DNA of 64,000 nt from an uncultured Pelagibacteraceae bacterium (GTDB lineage Bacteria; Pseudomonadota; Alphaproteobacteria; Pelagibacterales; Pelagibacteraceae): contig CACJUF010000001.1 of the NCBI GenBank assembly GCA_902596515.1, positions 62,001 through 126,000 on the forward strand, in the 5' to 3' direction. Each line of letters opens with the position of its first letter. Position 1 is the stretch's first letter. Position numbers and translations under genes: made by a program. The notes beneath the pieces were generated by a model. It searched no databases and was not told the origin of the DNA. It worked only from the letters and a program-made list of their open reading frames with translations. Positions 10,068 to 21,929 of the stretch are shown here, one piece after another.

Positions 10068-10538
10068 TTACCACCTAAAATGTGCAAATGCTTTATTTGA
10101 CTCTGCCATTTTATGAACATCTTCTTTTTTTTTAACTGCAGCTCCTTTTTTTTCATAGGCATCATAAAGCTCATTGAAAATCTTATCAGACATATTTTTA
10201 TCTTTTCTTTTTCTTGCAGAGTCTATTAACCATCTGATCGCTAAAGCTTGGGCTCTTTTGTTTTTTACTTCAACTGGAACTTGATAAGTTGCTCCTCCGA
10301 CTCTTCTAGATCTAACTTCAACTGTTGGCTTAATATTATTGATCGCCTCATTAAAAATATTTATAGGCTCATCTTTTGATTTAGTTTTAATTTTTTCTAT
10401 AGCATCGTAAACAATTTTCGAAGCTATACCTCTTTTACCATCGTACATTAAGTTATTTATTAATTTAGGAATAATAGTAGAATTAAATTTTGGGTCTGGA
10501 ACTATATCTTTTTTGGGTTGTGATTTTTTTCTAGACAT
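10068..10538 (-). CDS. rpsG: 30S ribosomal protein S7 (uS7)
   Basis: 156 residues, the family standard. It contains KLINNLMYDGKRGIASKIVY, NIKPTVEVRSRRVGGATYQV and ALAIRWLIDSARKRKDKNM. S7 nucleates the 30S head and contacts E-site tRNA. In E. coli it represses the str operon; any equivalent site was not identified here. It lies 2 bases downstream of rpsL. Confidence 0.98.
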   Translation of the reverse strand: MSRKKSQPKKDIVPDPKFNSTIIPKLINNLMYDGKRGIASKIVYDAIEKIKTKSKDEPINIFNEAINNIKPTVEVRSRRVGGATYQVPVEVKNKRAQALAIRWLIDSARKRKDKNMSDKIFNELYDAYEKKGAAVKKKEDVHKMAESNKAFAHFRW

Positions 10539-10540
10539 TT

Positions 10541-10912
10541 TTATTTACCCTTTTTAGTTCCGTATAAAGATCTTCTTTTTTTTCTATTTGCAACTCCTTG
10601 GGTATCGAGATTTCCTCTTAATATGTGATACCTAACACCAGGCAGATCTTTAACTCTTCCACCTCTTATTAAAACAACTGAGTGCTCTTGTAAATTATGA
10701 CCTTCACCTGGTATATATGCTGTAACTTCAAATCCATTTGACAGTCTTACTCTTGCAACTTTCCTTAGTGCCGAGTTAGGTTTCTTTGGAGTAGTTGTAT
10801 AAACCTTAACACAAACACCTCTTTTTAAAGGTTGTTTCTGTAGAGCGGGAACTTTATTCCTCTTAACTTGTTTAACTCTCTTTTTTTTTAACAACTGGTT
10901 TATTGTTGGCAT
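10541..10912 (-). CDS. rpsL: 30S ribosomal protein S12 (uS12)
   Basis: 123 residues. The decoding-centre loop reads [20 protein letters not shown], with the lysines whose substitution gives streptomycin resistance present as in wild type. The second loop [20 protein letters not shown] and [20 protein letters not shown] are conserved. It is the first gene after a 161-base gap behind rpoC that holds a good promoter match, so it can be transcribed separately from rpoBC. Confidence 0.98.
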   Translation of the reverse strand: MPTINQLLKKKRVKQVKRNKVPALQKQPLKRGVCVKVYTTTPKKPNSALRKVARVRLSNGFEVTAYIPGEGHNLQEHSVVLIRGGRVKDLPGVRYHILRGNLDTQGVANRKKRRSLYGTKKGK

Positions 10913-11016
10913 AAAATTTTAAAATTAATTACATTTTTGATGAAATAACTGACAGGTCAATTATGGCAGCGTTTAGTACATCTAATAAGTACTACATTCC
11001 AACCAAAAATATCGCC

Positions 11017-11044
11017 AAAATACTTATAAATTGAATTTTGTCAA
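11017..11044 (-). promoter_or_regulatory. Predicted sigma70-type promoter of rpsL-rpsG-fusA-rpsJ...
   Basis: On the minus strand a perfect TTGACA (-35, 11039-11044) is followed after 16 bases by TATTTT (-10, 11017-11022). It lies in the 161-base gap between rpoC and rpsL and leaves a leader of roughly 100 bases before the rpsL ATG. A 6-base inverted repeat (TAGTAC...GTACTA, 10974-10979 and 10989-10994) lies in that leader. The -35 match is strong, the -10 only moderate. Confidence 0.55.
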
Positions 11045-11073
11045 ACAAAACCTCTGATTTTAGCCTGTTTTTT

Positions 11074-14000
11074 CTACTGATTTACTTGAGTTTCTGAGGC
11101 CTCAATCTTTTCTTGCTCAGATAAGAATTTGTTGTCATCCTCGAGTGCTTTTTTGTTCCATCTATTTTTGATATTTCCTGTTCCAGCAGGTACCAACCTA
11201 CCAACGATAACATTCTCTTTTAATCCATTTAACGGGTCAATTTTACCTTTAATTGCAGCATCAGTTAAAACTCTTGTAGTTTCTTGGAATGAAGCAGCGG
11301 AGATAAATGACTCTGTCTGTAAAGAAGCTTTTGTAATACCCATTAAAACTCTTTCACCTATTGCTGGCGTTTTATTCTCTGATTTGAGTTTTTCATTCAT
11401 ATTTTCAAATTTTATTCTGTCAACTATTTCACCTGGTAAATAAGATGAGTCCCCTGAAGATTTCACTTCTACTTTTTTCAACATTTGTCTTAAAATAGTT
11501 TCGATATGCTTATCATTTATGATTACACCTTGTAGTCTGTAAACTTCCTGAACCTGATTAACAAAATATTCAGTTAAATCTTTTATACCCATTATCCTTA
11601 AGATGTCATGTGGTAAAGGTTGACCATCAAGAAGATATTCGCCTTTTTTAATTTTTTCACCTTGGTTAAAGTTAATATGCTTTCCTTTAGGTATTAAATA
11701 ATTTGATGGTTCTCTTCCATCTTCAGGAACTATTGAAATTCTTTGTTTGCCCCTTACTTCTTTTCCAAAAATAACTTGTCCATCATTTTCAGCAATTATT
11801 GCACTATCTTTTGCTTTTCTTGCTTCAAATAACTCAGCAACTCTTGGTAGCCCTCCAGTAATATCTTTTGTTTTTGTTGTTTCTTTTGGAAGTCTAGCAA
11901 TTACATCACCTGCTGAAACTTTTTGTCCATCTTTAACTGATAGAATTGAGTCTGGAACAAGATAATATCTTGCTTCATTATCATCTGCTTTTTTAATTAC
12001 ATTACCTTTTTCATCTCTAAGAGTAATTCTTGGTTTTAAATCAGTACTTTTTGATTGTGCTCTCCAATCTATTACAGACTTAGATGATATACCTGTGGCA
12101 TCATCAGTAGTTTCTTGAATTGAAACTCCATCAATCAAATCAACATAACTTGAAATACCACTCTTCTCAGCAATAACAGGTGTAGTATAAGGATCCCATT
12201 CACAAATTTTAGTATTTGCTTTTACTTTGTCACCATTTTTAAAAAATAGTTTTGATCCATAAGCAACTTTATAGACTGCAATTTGTACACCATTATCATC
12301 TTCAATAGAAAGTTGAGTATTACGTCCCATTACAATCAAATTCTTTTTAGAGTCTTCTAAAATATTTGAGTTTAAGATCTTTAAAGTTCCCTCACTTTTA
12401 GTTACTATTTGTGAATCTTGTTTCACTGAAGCTGTTCCACCAACGTGGAAAGTTCTCATTGTAAGCTGGGTACCAGGTTCTCCGATTGACTGAGCGGAAA
12501 TCATACCTATAGCTTCACCAACGTGAACCATTTTACCTCTAGACAAATCTCTTCCGTAACAATTAGCGCAAACTCCCTCTTTTGAACTACAAGTCATCAC
12601 TGAGTAAACTTTAAGTGATTTTATTCCAGCAGAATCAATTTTATCGCAGCCAGCTTCATCGATCATAGTCGATTTTTTTAGAATAATTTCACCTGTTAAA
12701 GGATGTTTAACATCTGAAGCTGTAACTCTACCTAAAGATCTCTCAGATAAACTGACGACAACATTTCCACCTTCTAAAATTTCAGAAAGTTCTATAAATC
12801 CTGGATTGTCACAATTCTTTTTAGTAATTGTCAAATCTTGCGCTACGTCACATAATCTTCTAGTTAAATATCCTGAGCTTGCTGTTTTTAAAGCTGTATC
12901 AGCTAAACCTTTTCTAGCTCCATGGGTAGAGTTAAAATATTCTAAAGCAGTTAATCCCTCCTTAAAATTTGAAGTAATTGGACTTTCAATAATCTCACCA
13001 GACGGTTTTGCGATAAGACCTCTCATACCAGCTAATTGTTTCATTTGTGCAGCTGAGCCTCTAGCGCCACTGTCAGCCATCATAAATACTGAGTTAATCT
13101 TTAAACCTTCTTTAGTTTTTTCAGTTGCGGAAATACCTTTCATCATTTCACCAGCTACACGATCAGTACATTTTGACCAAGCATCAACAACTTTATTATA
13201 TTTTTCACCTCTAGTGATAAGTCCCTCAGCATATTGAGTTTCATAATCTGAGATTAATTTTTTTGTATCATCTATTAATTGGGTTTTGCTTTCTGGTATA
13301 ACTAAGTCATCTTTACCAAAAGAAATTCCAGCTTTAAAAGCATGTTTAAAACCTAAATCCTTTAATTTATCACAGAAAATAACTGTTGTTTTTTGACCAC
13401 AAAATCTAAAAACAATATCGATCACCTCAGAAACAACTTTTTTTGGAAGCAATCTATCAACCAATGAAAATTTAATGTCTTTGTTTTTTGGTAATAAGTT
13501 AGCTAATAAAAATCTACCAGCTGTTGATGTATATTTTTCAAACTTCTTATTTCCGTTTTCATCAACAGTTTCAAATCTTGATATAATTGTACTATGAACT
13601 TTTAGTTGTCCTGAAGACAAAGCGAATTCTATTTGATCTGCATTTAAAAAGTATCCTGCTGGTTTATCAGTTAACGGTTCTTGTGATAAATAGTAAATTC
13701 CTAAAATCATATCCTGACTTGGAACAATAATCGGTTTACCGTTTGATGGTGATAAAATATTGTTTGTTGATAGCATCAATATTCTTGCTTCTAGTTGAGC
13801 TTCTAAACTTAAAGGAACGTGCACAGCCATTTGATCCCCATCAAAATCAGCATTAAATGCTGCACATGTGAGAGGGTGCAACTCAATAGCATCTCCCTCA
13901 ATTAATTTTGGTTCAAAAGCTTGCACACCTAATCTATGAAGCGTTGGAGCTCTATTCAATAAAACTGGGTGTTCTCTAACAATTAGCTCTAAAGCGTCCC

Positions 14001-15237
14001 ATACTGCATTAGTCTCTTTTTCAACAAGTTTTTTTGCTTGTTTGATTGTTGAAGCTAATCCCAGTTTATTTAATCTTGCATATAAAAATGGTTTAAATAA
14101 TTCTAATGCCATTTTTTTTGGTAATCCACACTCATGCAATTTTAAGTCAGGTCCAACAACAATCACAGATCTTCCAGAATAATCTACACGCTTACCTAAA
14201 AGATTTTGTCTAAATCTTCCTTGTTTACCCTTCAACATTTCTGCTAAAGATTTTAATGGTCTTTTTCCAGTTCCAGTTATTACTCTTCCTCTTCGACCAT
14301 TATCAAATAAAGCATCAACAGATTCTTGCAGCATTCTTTTTTCATTCCTTACAATAATGTCAGGAGCTTTTAGATCCATTAATCTTTTTAAACGATTATT
14401 TCTGTTAATAACTCTTCTATATAAATCATTTAAATCTGAAGTAGCAAATCTACCACCATCCAAAGGAACTAAGGGTCTTAGCTCAGGTGGTATTACAGGA
14501 ACAACAGTCATGATCATCCACTCTGGTTTTTGACCTGTATCAATAAAAGACTCTATTAGTTTTAACCTTTTAATAGCTCTTTCCTCATTAACTTTTGATT
14601 TTGTTTCTTTAATATAACTAACTAAATTTTTCTTCTCTAATTCTAGATCAAGATTTTTAAGCATTTCAAGAACTGCCTCAGCTCCAATTCCAGCAGAGAA
14701 AGCTTCCTCGCCAAACTCATCTTGATATTTTGCTAATTCTTCCTCATTCAACAGTTGATTTTTTTTCAATCCAGTTAAGCCGGGTTCAATTACAATGAAA
14801 TTCTCAAAATAGAGAACTCTCTCAATTTCTTTCAATTTCATATCAACGGCAAGAGCTATTCTGCTAGGTAATGACTTTAAAAACCAAATATGCGCTACCG
14901 GAGTGGCAAGATTAATATGACCCATTCTCTCTCTTCGAACATTTGACTTTGTGACCTCAACTCCACATTTTTCACAAATTATACCTCTGAATTTCATTCT
15001 TTTATATTTTCCACATAGACATTCATAATCTTTGATAGGACCAAAAATTCTTGCACAAAATAATCCATCCTTTTCCGGTCTGAAAGTTCTATAGTTGATA
15101 GTCTCAGGTTTTTTTATTTCACCATATGTCCAAGATTTTATTTTCTCTGGGCTTGCTAATGAAATTTTTATACTATTAAAATTTTGAGCTTCAGCTATCT
15201 CTGAATTTTTAAACAAATCTGTTATTTCTTTTTTCAT
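11074..15237 (-). CDS. rpoC: DNA-directed RNA polymerase subunit beta'
   Basis: 1387 residues, normal for alphaproteobacteria. The N-terminal zinc site is seen ([20 protein letters not shown]). The active-site loop [18 protein letters not shown] holds the three magnesium-binding aspartates. The second zinc-binding cysteine set is near [16 protein letters not shown], and the bridge helix/trigger loop region contains [20 protein letters not shown]. It starts 2 bases after rpoB and ends in TAG before the rpsL promoter gap. Confidence 0.99.
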   Translation of the reverse strand: MKKEITDLFKNSEIAEAQNFNSIKISLASPEKIKSWTYGEIKKPETINYRTFRPEKDGLFCARIFGPIKDYECLCGKYKRMKFRGIICEKCGVEVTKSNVRRERMGHINLATPVAHIWFLKSLPSRIALAVDMKLKEIERVLYFENFIVIEPGLTGLKKNQLLNEEELAKYQDEFGEEAFSAGIGAEAVLEMLKNLDLELEKKNLVSYIKETKSKVNEERAIKRLKLIESFIDTGQKPEWMIMTVVPVIPPELRPLVPLDGGRFATSDLNDLYRRVINRNNRLKRLMDLKAPDIIVRNEKRMLQESVDALFDNGRRGRVITGTGKRPLKSLAEMLKGKQGRFRQNLLGKRVDYSGRSVIVVGPDLKLHECGLPKKMALELFKPFLYARLNKLGLASTIKQAKKLVEKETNAVWDALELIVREHPVLLNRAPTLHRLGVQAFEPKLIEGDAIELHPLTCAAFNADFDGDQMAVHVPLSLEAQLEARILMLSTNNILSPSNGKPIIVPSQDMILGIYYLSQEPLTDKPAGYFLNADQIEFALSSGQLKVHSTIISRFETVDENGNKKFEKYTSTAGRFLLANLLPKNKDIKFSLVDRLLPKKVVSEVIDIVFRFCGQKTTVIFCDKLKDLGFKHAFKAGISFGKDDLVIPESKTQLIDDTKKLISDYETQYAEGLITRGEKYNKVVDAWSKCTDRVAGEMMKGISATEKTKEGLKINSVFMMADSGARGSAAQMKQLAGMRGLIAKPSGEIIESPITSNFKEGLTALEYFNSTHGARKGLADTALKTASSGYLTRRLCDVAQDLTITKKNCDNPGFIELSEILEGGNVVVSLSERSLGRVTASDVKHPLTGEIILKKSTMIDEAGCDKIDSAGIKSLKVYSVMTCSSKEGVCANCYGRDLSRGKMVHVGEAIGMISAQSIGEPGTQLTMRTFHVGGTASVKQDSQIVTKSEGTLKILNSNILEDSKKNLIVMGRNTQLSIEDDNGVQIAVYKVAYGSKLFFKNGDKVKANTKICEWDPYTTPVIAEKSGISSYVDLIDGVSIQETTDDATGISSKSVIDWRAQSKSTDLKPRITLRDEKGNVIKKADDNEARYYLVPDSILSVKDGQKVSAGDVIARLPKETTKTKDITGGLPRVAELFEARKAKDSAIIAENDGQVIFGKEVRGKQRISIVPEDGREPSNYLIPKGKHINFNQGEKIKKGEYLLDGQPLPHDILRIMGIKDLTEYFVNQVQEVYRLQGVIINDKHIETILRQMLKKVEVKSSGDSSYLPGEIVDRIKFENMNEKLKSENKTPAIGERVLMGITKASLQTESFISAASFQETTRVLTDAAIKGKIDPLNGLKENVIVGRLVPAGTGNIKNRWNKKALEDDNKFLSEQEKIEASETQVNQ

Positions 15238-15239
15238 AA

Positions 15240-18200
15240 TTAATTTAATTCCACATTTAATGCCAAAGATTTTATTTCTTTGACTAATACGTTGAAAGAC
15301 TCTGGTATACCTGACTCAAAGTTTTCTTCTCCTTTCACGATTGTTTCATATACTTTAACTCTACCTGCTACATCATCTGATTTTACAGTCAATATTTCTT
15401 GTAGAGTGTATGATGCACCGTAAGCTTCTAAAGCCCAAACTTCCATTTCACCAAATCTTTGACCACCGAGTTGTGCTTTACCACCTAATGGTTGTTGTGT
15501 AACTAAACTGTAAGGTCCAGTAGATCTAGCATGAATTTTATCCTCTACTAAGTGATGTAGCTTAAGCATATAAATAATTCCAACTGTTACTGGTCTATCA
15601 AATTTTTCTCCTGTTCTTCCATCCCATAAATATGTTTGTCCTGAGCCTGGTAATTTTGCTAATTCTAACATTTCTGTTACATCTTTTTCTTTTGCACCGT
15701 CAAACACTGGTGTTGATATTGCAATTCCATTCTTGAGATTTTCACATAAATCTTCAAACTCTGTTTTATTTAACTTATCAACTTTCTGACTATAGGTGTC
15801 GTCACCATAAACAGATTTAAGAAAGCTTGATATCTTTTCGGTTTTTTCAATCTTTTTTTGGTTTTCATTAACTAAATTTCTTACTTGTTCACCGAATTCT
15901 TTACATGCCCATCCTAAGTGTGTTTCTAAGATCTGACCCACGTTCATACGACTAGGAACTCCTAATGGATTTAAAACTATATCAACTGGTCTTCCATCTT
16001 CTCTGTAAGGCATATCCTCAACAGGAACAATTTTACTAACTACCCCTTTGTTCCCATGTCTACCAGACATTTTATCGCCTGGTCTTAGTCTTCTTTTAAT
16101 TGCAACAAAAACTTTAACCATTTTCATTACGCTTGGTAGAAGATCATCACCACTTCTAATTTTTAAAACTTTATCCTCAAATCTTTCAATAATATCCTGT
16201 TCAGCTTTATTATATTGGTCTTTTAATTGAGCAATTGCAGCATCATTTTTCGAATTTCCATCAGTAATTTTAAAAACATCGGTAATTGATAAACCATTGA
16301 TAGTATCAAAATCAAGTTTAGCACCCACATCAATATTTTTTATTTTTTTTGTCAAAGATGAGCCTGATAAAATTTGAGATGCTCTTTGCTTGATACTTCT
16401 TTCTAAAATTTCCTCCTCAACAATTTTATCTTGTTGAACTTGTTCAATCTCAGCACGTTCAATTGTTATAGATCTTTCATCTTTTTCGATACCGTGTCTA
16501 TTAAAAACTTTTACATCAACAACTGTTCCACTGCTTCCTCTAGACATTCTTAAAGATGTATCAGTTACATCTATGGCTTTTTCACCAAAAATTGATCTTA
16601 ATAATTTTTCCTCAGGTCCCGAGGCAGAGTCACCTTTTGGCGTAACTTTACCAACTAAAATATCACCAGCATTCACTTCAGCACCAATGTAAACGATACC
16701 AGATTCATCAAGATTTTTTAAAGCCTCCTCATTAACATTTGGAATATCTCTGGTAATTTCTTCTTCACCTAATTTAGTATCTCTTGCCATTATTTCATAT
16801 TCAACAATGTGAACTGACGTGAATACATCATCTGTAACACACCTTTCTGAAATCAAAATTGAGTCTTCAAAATTGTATCCTTGCCAAGGCATAAATGCGA
16901 CGGTAACATTTTTTCCTAAAGCTAATTCTCCTAATCTAGTTGATGGGCCATCGGCAATTATATCACCAGTTTTAACTTTATCTCCTACTCTAACTAACGG
17001 TCTTTGATTAATACAAGTATTTTGATTTGATCTTTTAAACTTTTGAAGATTATATATATCAACACTAGATTTAGTAAAATCTGTTTCCTCAGTTACTTTG
17101 ACAACAATTCTTTTTCCATCAATTTTATCAACTAATCCATCCCTCTTTGCTACAATTGTTACACCTGAATCGAGTGCAACATCACTTTCAATACCTGTTC
17201 CTACTAGTGGAGCTTCTGGTTTTAATAACGGAACTGCTTGTCTCATCATATTTGATCCCATTAAAGCTCTGTTAGCATCATCATTTTCTAAAAAAGGAAT
17301 AAGAGAAGCTGCTACTGATACTAATTGCTTTGGAGATACGTCAATATAATCAATAGTTTCAGGTTTCGATAATAAGAAGTTTAAGTTTTGTCTGCAAGAT
17401 ACAAGTTCCTCAACAATTTTATTATTCTTATCAAGCTTTGTGTTTGCTTGTGCGATTGTGTATTTAGTCTCCTCCATTGCAGAGAGATATTCAACTTTAT
17501 CTTGAACTACTCCATCTTTAACTCTTTTATATGGACTTTCTATAAATCCATATTTGTTAATTTTGGCATACGTTGATAAGCTATTAATTAAACCAATGTT
17601 TGGTCCCTCAGGAGTTTCAATTGGACATATCCTTCCATAATGAGTTGGATGAACGTCACGTACTTCAAAGCCTGCTCTTTCACGTGTTAAACCACCAGGT
17701 CCTAATGCTGATACTCTTCTTTTATGAGTTATTTCAGATAAAGGATTAGTTTGATCCATAAACTGAGACAGCTGTGAACTTGCAAAAAAATCCTTTAATG
17801 AGACTGTAAGTGGTTTAGCATTAATTAAATCTTGTGGCATAGCAGACTCTATATCAAGCGTAGTCATTTTTTCTTTAATTGCTCTTTCCATTCTATAAAC
17901 ACCAATTCTAGCCTGATTTTCAACAAGTTCTCCCACAGATCGGACTCGTCTATTTCCTAAATGGTCAATATCATCCACTTCATCTTTACCATCTCTAAGA
18001 TCAAGCATTTTATGAATTATTGCAATGATGTCATCATTTCTTAAAATTGTAATTTTATCAGAACACTCCAAATCCAACCTAGAATTCATTTTTACTCTAC
18101 CAACATCAGATAAATCATATCTATCGGAGCTAAAAAACAAATTATTAAATATTTGAGTTGCTATCTCAATTGTTGGTGGTTCACCAGGTCTTAGCATTTT

Positions 18201-19328
18201 GTAAATTTCAGTTATTGCCTCGTCTTTAGTATTATTTTTATCATTAAATATAGTAGTTAATAAATAACCACCTTTGTTAATTGAGTTAGTAACCGAAATG
18301 TCTAGAGTATAAATTTTTGCATCTAATATTTGTTGAATAATAGTTTCGTTTAATTCAGTTCCAATTTTGAGAGTACCACCTTCTTCATCGCTTATCTTAA
18401 TATCCTTGTGTAAAAATTTTCCATACAAAGATTCTTTTGATACTAAAATATTCTTTAGACCATCATTAGATAATTTTTTTGCATTTAAATAATTTATCTT
18501 ATCACCTAATTTTATGACAACTTTTCCAGTATTTGCATCAATAACTTCTTCTGAAAAATTTTTAGCTTTATAATTTTCTGGATTAAATTTTGTCTTCCAT
18601 TTTTGTGAGCTAGTATCATAGATAAATTTTTCATTTTCATAAAATTCGTCAGCGATATCTGATTTGGTAAATCCTAGAGCGAGTAATAAAGAAGAAGCGA
18701 AGATCTTTTTTTTCCTATCAATTTTAAAATATAGAAAATCTTTAACATCATATTCAAAATCTAACCATGAACCTCTATTTGGGATTACACGACAATTAAA
18801 TAGCAATTTACCACTTGCATGAGTTTTACCTTTATCATGATCAAAAAATACACCTGGACTTCTGTGCATTTGGTTAACAACTACTCTTTGTACACCATTA
18901 GTTATAAAAGTTCCACTGTTAGTCATCATTGGAACTTCTCCCATGTAAACTTCTTGTTCTTTTGCTGATAAAATATCTTTAGTATTATTTTCTTGATCTA
19001 TTTCGTAAACAACTAATCTAAGAGTACATTTTAATGCTGAAGAGTAGGTCAATCCTCTAGCGATACATTCTTCTACATCAAACTTTGGTTTTTCTAATCT
19101 ATAAGATACATATTCTAAAGTTGCCTTATCATTAAGATCTTCAATTGGAAAAATGCTTTTAAAAACTCTATCAAAACCTTTTGTTAATTCTAAATTTTCA
19201 GTGTTGAAATCTGTTAATTCTTTGTAAGAATTTTTTTGAACTTCAATCAAGTTTGGAATTGATAAACTTTCTTTAAGTTTACCAAAACTTTTTCTAATAT
19301 TTTTCTTTTCAGTAAAAGATATTTGCAT
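15240..19328 (-). CDS. rpoB: DNA-directed RNA polymerase subunit beta
   Basis: 1362 residues from the ATG at 19328; the ORF track starts one codon earlier at a TTG. The rifampicin region reads [20 protein letters not shown] and [20 protein letters not shown], the sensitive-type sequence. Other blocks: [54 protein letters not shown] and the C-terminal [20 protein letters not shown]. It follows rplL across a 54-base gap that contains a perfect hairpin. Confidence 0.99.
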   Translation of the reverse strand: MQISFTEKKNIRKSFGKLKESLSIPNLIEVQKNSYKELTDFNTENLELTKGFDRVFKSIFPIEDLNDKATLEYVSYRLEKPKFDVEECIARGLTYSSALKCTLRLVVYEIDQENNTKDILSAKEQEVYMGEVPMMTNSGTFITNGVQRVVVNQMHRSPGVFFDHDKGKTHASGKLLFNCRVIPNRGSWLDFEYDVKDFLYFKIDRKKKIFASSLLLALGFTKSDIADEFYENEKFIYDTSSQKWKTKFNPENYKAKNFSEEVIDANTGKVVIKLGDKINYLNAKKLSNDGLKNILVSKESLYGKFLHKDIKISDEEGGTLKIGTELNETIIQQILDAKIYTLDISVTNSINKGGYLLTTIFNDKNNTKDEAITEIYKMLRPGEPPTIEIATQIFNNLFFSSDRYDLSDVGRVKMNSRLDLECSDKITILRNDDIIAIIHKMLDLRDGKDEVDDIDHLGNRRVRSVGELVENQARIGVYRMERAIKEKMTTLDIESAMPQDLINAKPLTVSLKDFFASSQLSQFMDQTNPLSEITHKRRVSALGPGGLTRERAGFEVRDVHPTHYGRICPIETPEGPNIGLINSLSTYAKINKYGFIESPYKRVKDGVVQDKVEYLSAMEETKYTIAQANTKLDKNNKIVEELVSCRQNLNFLLSKPETIDYIDVSPKQLVSVAASLIPFLENDDANRALMGSNMMRQAVPLLKPEAPLVGTGIESDVALDSGVTIVAKRDGLVDKIDGKRIVVKVTEETDFTKSSVDIYNLQKFKRSNQNTCINQRPLVRVGDKVKTGDIIADGPSTRLGELALGKNVTVAFMPWQGYNFEDSILISERCVTDDVFTSVHIVEYEIMARDTKLGEEEITRDIPNVNEEALKNLDESGIVYIGAEVNAGDILVGKVTPKGDSASGPEEKLLRSIFGEKAIDVTDTSLRMSRGSSGTVVDVKVFNRHGIEKDERSITIERAEIEQVQQDKIVEEEILERSIKQRASQILSGSSLTKKIKNIDVGAKLDFDTINGLSITDVFKITDGNSKNDAAIAQLKDQYNKAEQDIIERFEDKVLKIRSGDDLLPSVMKMVKVFVAIKRRLRPGDKMSGRHGNKGVVSKIVPVEDMPYREDGRPVDIVLNPLGVPSRMNVGQILETHLGWACKEFGEQVRNLVNENQKKIEKTEKISSFLKSVYGDDTYSQKVDKLNKTEFEDLCENLKNGIAISTPVFDGAKEKDVTEMLELAKLPGSGQTYLWDGRTGEKFDRPVTVGIIYMLKLHHLVEDKIHARSTGPYSLVTQQPLGGKAQLGGQRFGEMEVWALEAYGASYTLQEILTVKSDDVAGRVKVYETIVKGEENFESGIPESFNVLVKEIKSLALNVELN

Positions 19329-19340
19329 CAATGTTTAACA

Positions 19341-19361
19341 CTGATTAATACGATTAATCAG
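19341..19361 (-). promoter_or_regulatory. Perfect hairpin between rplL and rpoB
   Basis: The two 9-base arms CTGATTAAT and ATTAATCAG flank a 3-base loop (ACG on the plus strand, CGT in the transcript). The hairpin sits 12 bases before the rpoB start and is not followed by a U-run, so it is not a standard terminator. In enterobacteria the rplL-rpoB spacer holds an attenuator and an RNase III site. An attenuation or processing role here is inferred from position. Confidence 0.55.
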
Positions 19362-19382
19362 AGCTAAAAAAATCCTTTTAAT

Positions 19383-19748
19383 TTATTTAAGTTCTACTTT
19401 AGCGCCTGCAGCTTCTAATTTAGCCTTAATTTCTTCAGCTTCTTTTTTAGGAACGCCAGATTTTACTTCTTTAGGCGCACCTTCAACTAAATCTTTAGCC
19501 TCTTTTAGGCCTAGTGAAGTTGCTGCTCTTACTTCTTTAATAACGTTAATTTTTTTATCTCCTGCAGAAACTAACATGATAGTAAAGTCATCTTTATCTT
19601 CTGCCGCTGCCGCTGCCCCTGCTGCTGCTGGAGCTGCTACTGCCATTGGGGTAACACCCCATTTTTCTTCTAATTGTTTAGAAAGATCTGCTGCCTCTGC
19701 AACAGTCAAACTTGATAAATCTTCAATAATTTTATTTAGGTCAGGCAT
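19383..19748 (-). CDS. rplL: 50S ribosomal protein L7/L12 (bL12)
   Basis: 121 residues. The N-terminal dimerisation domain is [20 protein letters not shown], followed by an alanine-rich hinge ([16 protein letters not shown]). The C-terminal factor-binding domain is [20 protein letters not shown]...[18 protein letters not shown]. This stalk protein recruits translation GTPases and is present in several copies per ribosome, bound through L10, whose gene lies 3 bases upstream. Confidence 0.98.
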   Translation of the reverse strand: MPDLNKIIEDLSSLTVAEAADLSKQLEEKWGVTPMAVAAPAAAGAAAAAEDKDDFTIMLVSAGDKKINVIKEVRAATSLGLKEAKDLVEGAPKEVKSGVPKKEAEEIKAKLEAAGAKVELK

Positions 19749-19751
19749 TTT

Positions 19752-20273
19752 TTACTCTTTAGGTTGTGTTTCAGAATTTTCTGGAGGTAAACTACTCATT
19801 TTTTCCGATCGTGCAAGTAAAATACTGACTAATTTTGATGCAGAAGCGCTCAAAATTCCCACAATATTTGCTCTTGCTTCATCTAAAGTTGGTAAACTAG
19901 CTACATTTAATACTCCTGCTTGATCTAAAACCTCATTATCCATGATTCCACCAATCAATTTTAGATTCTCATTGTCCTTAGCAAATTTTGATAAAATTCT
20001 AGCAGACATAATAGCGTCCTCTCCAAAAGCTACTGCGGTCGGTCCAGTAAACAATTTTGATAAATCTTTACATTTAGTTTTTTCTAAAGCTAATTTTGTA
20101 ATTCTATTTTTTGTAATCTTAAAAACTATTCCATGTTCTCTCATTTTTGATCTTAATTCATCAAGTTGAGGCATTGTTAAACCTTGATAATGAGTTACCA
20201 AAACTGCTTTACTCTTTTCAAATTGTGCAGTCATTTCAGTTATATAATTTTTTTTTTGTTCTTTGTTCATCAT
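19752..20273 (-). CDS. rplJ: 50S ribosomal protein L10 (uL10)
   Basis: 173 residues from the first of two adjacent ATG codons; the second would give 172. The N-terminal rRNA-binding domain includes VLVTHYQGLTMPQLDELRSK and KITKNRITKLALEKTK. TGPTAVAFGEDAIMSARILS follows, and a C-terminal helical spine binds L7/L12 dimers. The gene order rplA-rplJ-rplL is standard. No obvious Shine-Dalgarno is seen in front of the start. Confidence 0.97.
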   Translation of the reverse strand: MMNKEQKKNYITEMTAQFEKSKAVLVTHYQGLTMPQLDELRSKMREHGIVFKITKNRITKLALEKTKCKDLSKLFTGPTAVAFGEDAIMSARILSKFAKDNENLKLIGGIMDNEVLDQAGVLNVASLPTLDEARANIVGILSASASKLVSILLARSEKMSSLPPENSETQPKE

Positions 20274-20278
20274 AAAGG

Positions 20279-20965
20279 TTAAATACTTTTTCCTAACTTT
20301 AATTTATATGATACACCCATTGTTGACGTTATAAAGGCTGTCTTAATTAATTCACCTTTTATTGTATTATTAGATTTTTCTTTTTCAAGAGTTTCAATTA
20401 TTGCATTGTAATTTTTAATCAATTTATCATCAGAAAAAGATTTTTTACCAATACTAACACCAATATTTCCATCTTTGTCGTTTCTTATCTCTGCTTGACC
20501 AGATTTTGCATTTGTTATAGCTGTTTTTAAATCTTCAGTAACAGAGCCTAGTTTTGGATTAGGCATCAAGCCCTTTGGACCAAGTACTTTTCCTAATTTA
20601 GATAATTTAATCATCATAGAAGGTGTACAAATTAATTTTTCAAAATTTATTTCTCCGTTTTTGATCTTTTCAATAAAATCATCACTTCCAACAATATCTG
20701 CACCAGCTGATTTTGCACTGGCAGATTTTGCATCTTCGCAAACTACTGCAACTTTTACTTTTTTTCCTGAACCACCTGGAAGATTTACTACAGTTCTTAT
20801 ATTAATTTCATTTTTTTTTTGTTTATTGTTAATTTGAAAACTTAAATCAACCGACTCATCAAATTTTGTTGTGCAATTTTTTTTAATTATAGGAATTAAT
20901 TTTTCTATAACCTCAGAAGGTAATTCAGAAGTTTTTTCTGGTAATTTTTTGAATCTTTTAGACAT
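20279..20965 (-). CDS. rplA: 50S ribosomal protein L1 (uL1)
   Basis: 228 residues. Family blocks: RTVVNLPGGSGKKVKVAVVC, DIVGSDDFIEKIKNGEINFE, GKVLGPKGLMPNPKLGSVTE and the C-terminal FITSTMGVSYKL. L1 forms the mobile stalk that moves deacylated tRNA from the E site and commonly represses its own operon. The protein is slightly more lysine- and asparagine-rich than usual but complete. It starts 2 bases after rplK ends. Confidence 0.98.
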   Translation of the reverse strand: MSKRFKKLPEKTSELPSEVIEKLIPIIKKNCTTKFDESVDLSFQINNKQKKNEINIRTVVNLPGGSGKKVKVAVVCEDAKSASAKSAGADIVGSDDFIEKIKNGEINFEKLICTPSMMIKLSKLGKVLGPKGLMPNPKLGSVTEDLKTAITNAKSGQAEIRNDKDGNIGVSIGKKSFSDDKLIKNYNAIIETLEKEKSNNTIKGELIKTAFITSTMGVSYKLKLGKSI

Positions 20966-20967
20966 TA

Positions 20968-21399
20968 CTAATCTTTAACCTCAATCCCCATAGATCTAGC
21001 TGAGCCAGCAATAATTTTTACTGCCTGCTCTAAATCTATTGCGTTTAAATCGTTCATCTTCTGTTTAGCAATTTCTTCTGCTTGCTTTTTTGTAATAGAG
21101 GCTACTATATTTCTACCTGGTTCTTGTGAACCACTTTTCAATTTTGCTGCCTCTCTAATAAAAAATGAGGCAGGAGGTGATTTAATTTTAAAATCAAATT
21201 TTTTGTCCTTGTAAACAGTAATTTCTACTGGAACAGGTTTTCCTGCTAAAGATTTTGTTTTATCATTAAAAGCTTTACAAAATTCCATTATGTTTACACC
21301 ACGCTGACCTAGAGCAGGACCAACTGGTGGTGCTGGATTAGCTTGACCACCTTTAATTTGTAGTTTTATAAATCCACTTATTTCTTTTTTCGCAGCCAT
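20968..21399 (-). CDS. rplK: 50S ribosomal protein L11 (uL11)
   Basis: 143 residues. The thiostrepton-region N-terminus is intact ([40 protein letters not shown]). [20 protein letters not shown] follows, then a C-terminal RNA-binding domain ending [12 protein letters not shown]11 forms the GTPase-associated centre and senses stalled ribosomes for RelA. The start overlaps the nusG stop by one base. Confidence 0.98.
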   Translation of the reverse strand: MAAKKEISGFIKLQIKGGQANPAPPVGPALGQRGVNIMEFCKAFNDKTKSLAGKPVPVEITVYKDKKFDFKIKSPPASFFIREAAKLKSGSQEPGRNIVASITKKQAEEIAKQKMNDLNAIDLEQAVKIIAGSARSMGIEVKD

Positions 21400-21929
21400 T
21401 AACTTGTTTTCTCCACTTGATTATATTCTAATTCAACTGGTGTCGGTCTTCCAAATATAGAAACAGAAACTTTTAATCTTGATTTCTCCTCATCAATTTC
21501 CTCGACCATTCCACTAAACGAAGCAAACGGTCCATCCACAACTTGGACTTTTTCACCAACGCTGTACTCTATACCAGATTTTGGCTGAGCTACACCATCT
21601 TTTATTTGACCTAAAATCTTCTCTATTTCTTTATCTGATACTGGAACAGGTATACCCTTAGTTCCTAAAAAGCCGCTTACTCTTTTTATATTTTTAATCA
21701 TATGATAAATGCTGTTATCCATTTCACTCTTAATAAGAACATAACCTGGAAAATATTTTTTTTTTCTTTGAACTCTTTTGCCTCTTTTAACCTCAGTAAC
21801 GTCGTGAGTTGGGACAATTATTTCATCAAATTTGTCTGAAATTTTTGCTTTTTCTGCTTCCTCTTTAATTAAGCCAGCAACTTTATTTTCAAAACTTGAG
21901 TGTGATTGAACTATATACCAGTTTTTCAT
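21399..21929 (-). CDS. nusG: Transcription termination/antitermination factor NusG
   Basis: 176 residues. The NGN domain begins [20 protein letters not shown] and contains [20 protein letters not shown]-like sequence. The C-terminal KOW domain contains [20 protein letters not shown]. NusG binds the RNA polymerase clamp and, through KOW, contacts Rho or S10. One-base overlaps join it to secE before and rplK after, the usual secE-nusG-rplK order. Confidence 0.98.
   Translation of the reverse strand: MKNWYIVQSHSSFENKVAGLIKEEAEKAKISDKFDEIIVPTHDVTEVKRGKRVQRKKKYFPGYVLIKSEMDNSIYHMIKNIKRVSGFLGTKGIPVPVSDKEIEKILGQIKDGVAQPKSGIEYSVGEKVQVVDGPFASFSGMVEEIDEEKSRLKVSVSIFGRPTPVELEYNQVEKTS

Noticed and set aside
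12806-13237. 143-codon plus-strand ORF opposite rpoC
   Set aside because: Antisense to conserved rpoC sequence; composition reflects reversed codons.
19576-19923. 115-codon plus-strand ORF opposite rplL/rplJ with an alanine-rich stretch
   Set aside because: The alanine run is the reverse reading of the L7/L12 hinge; no independent support.
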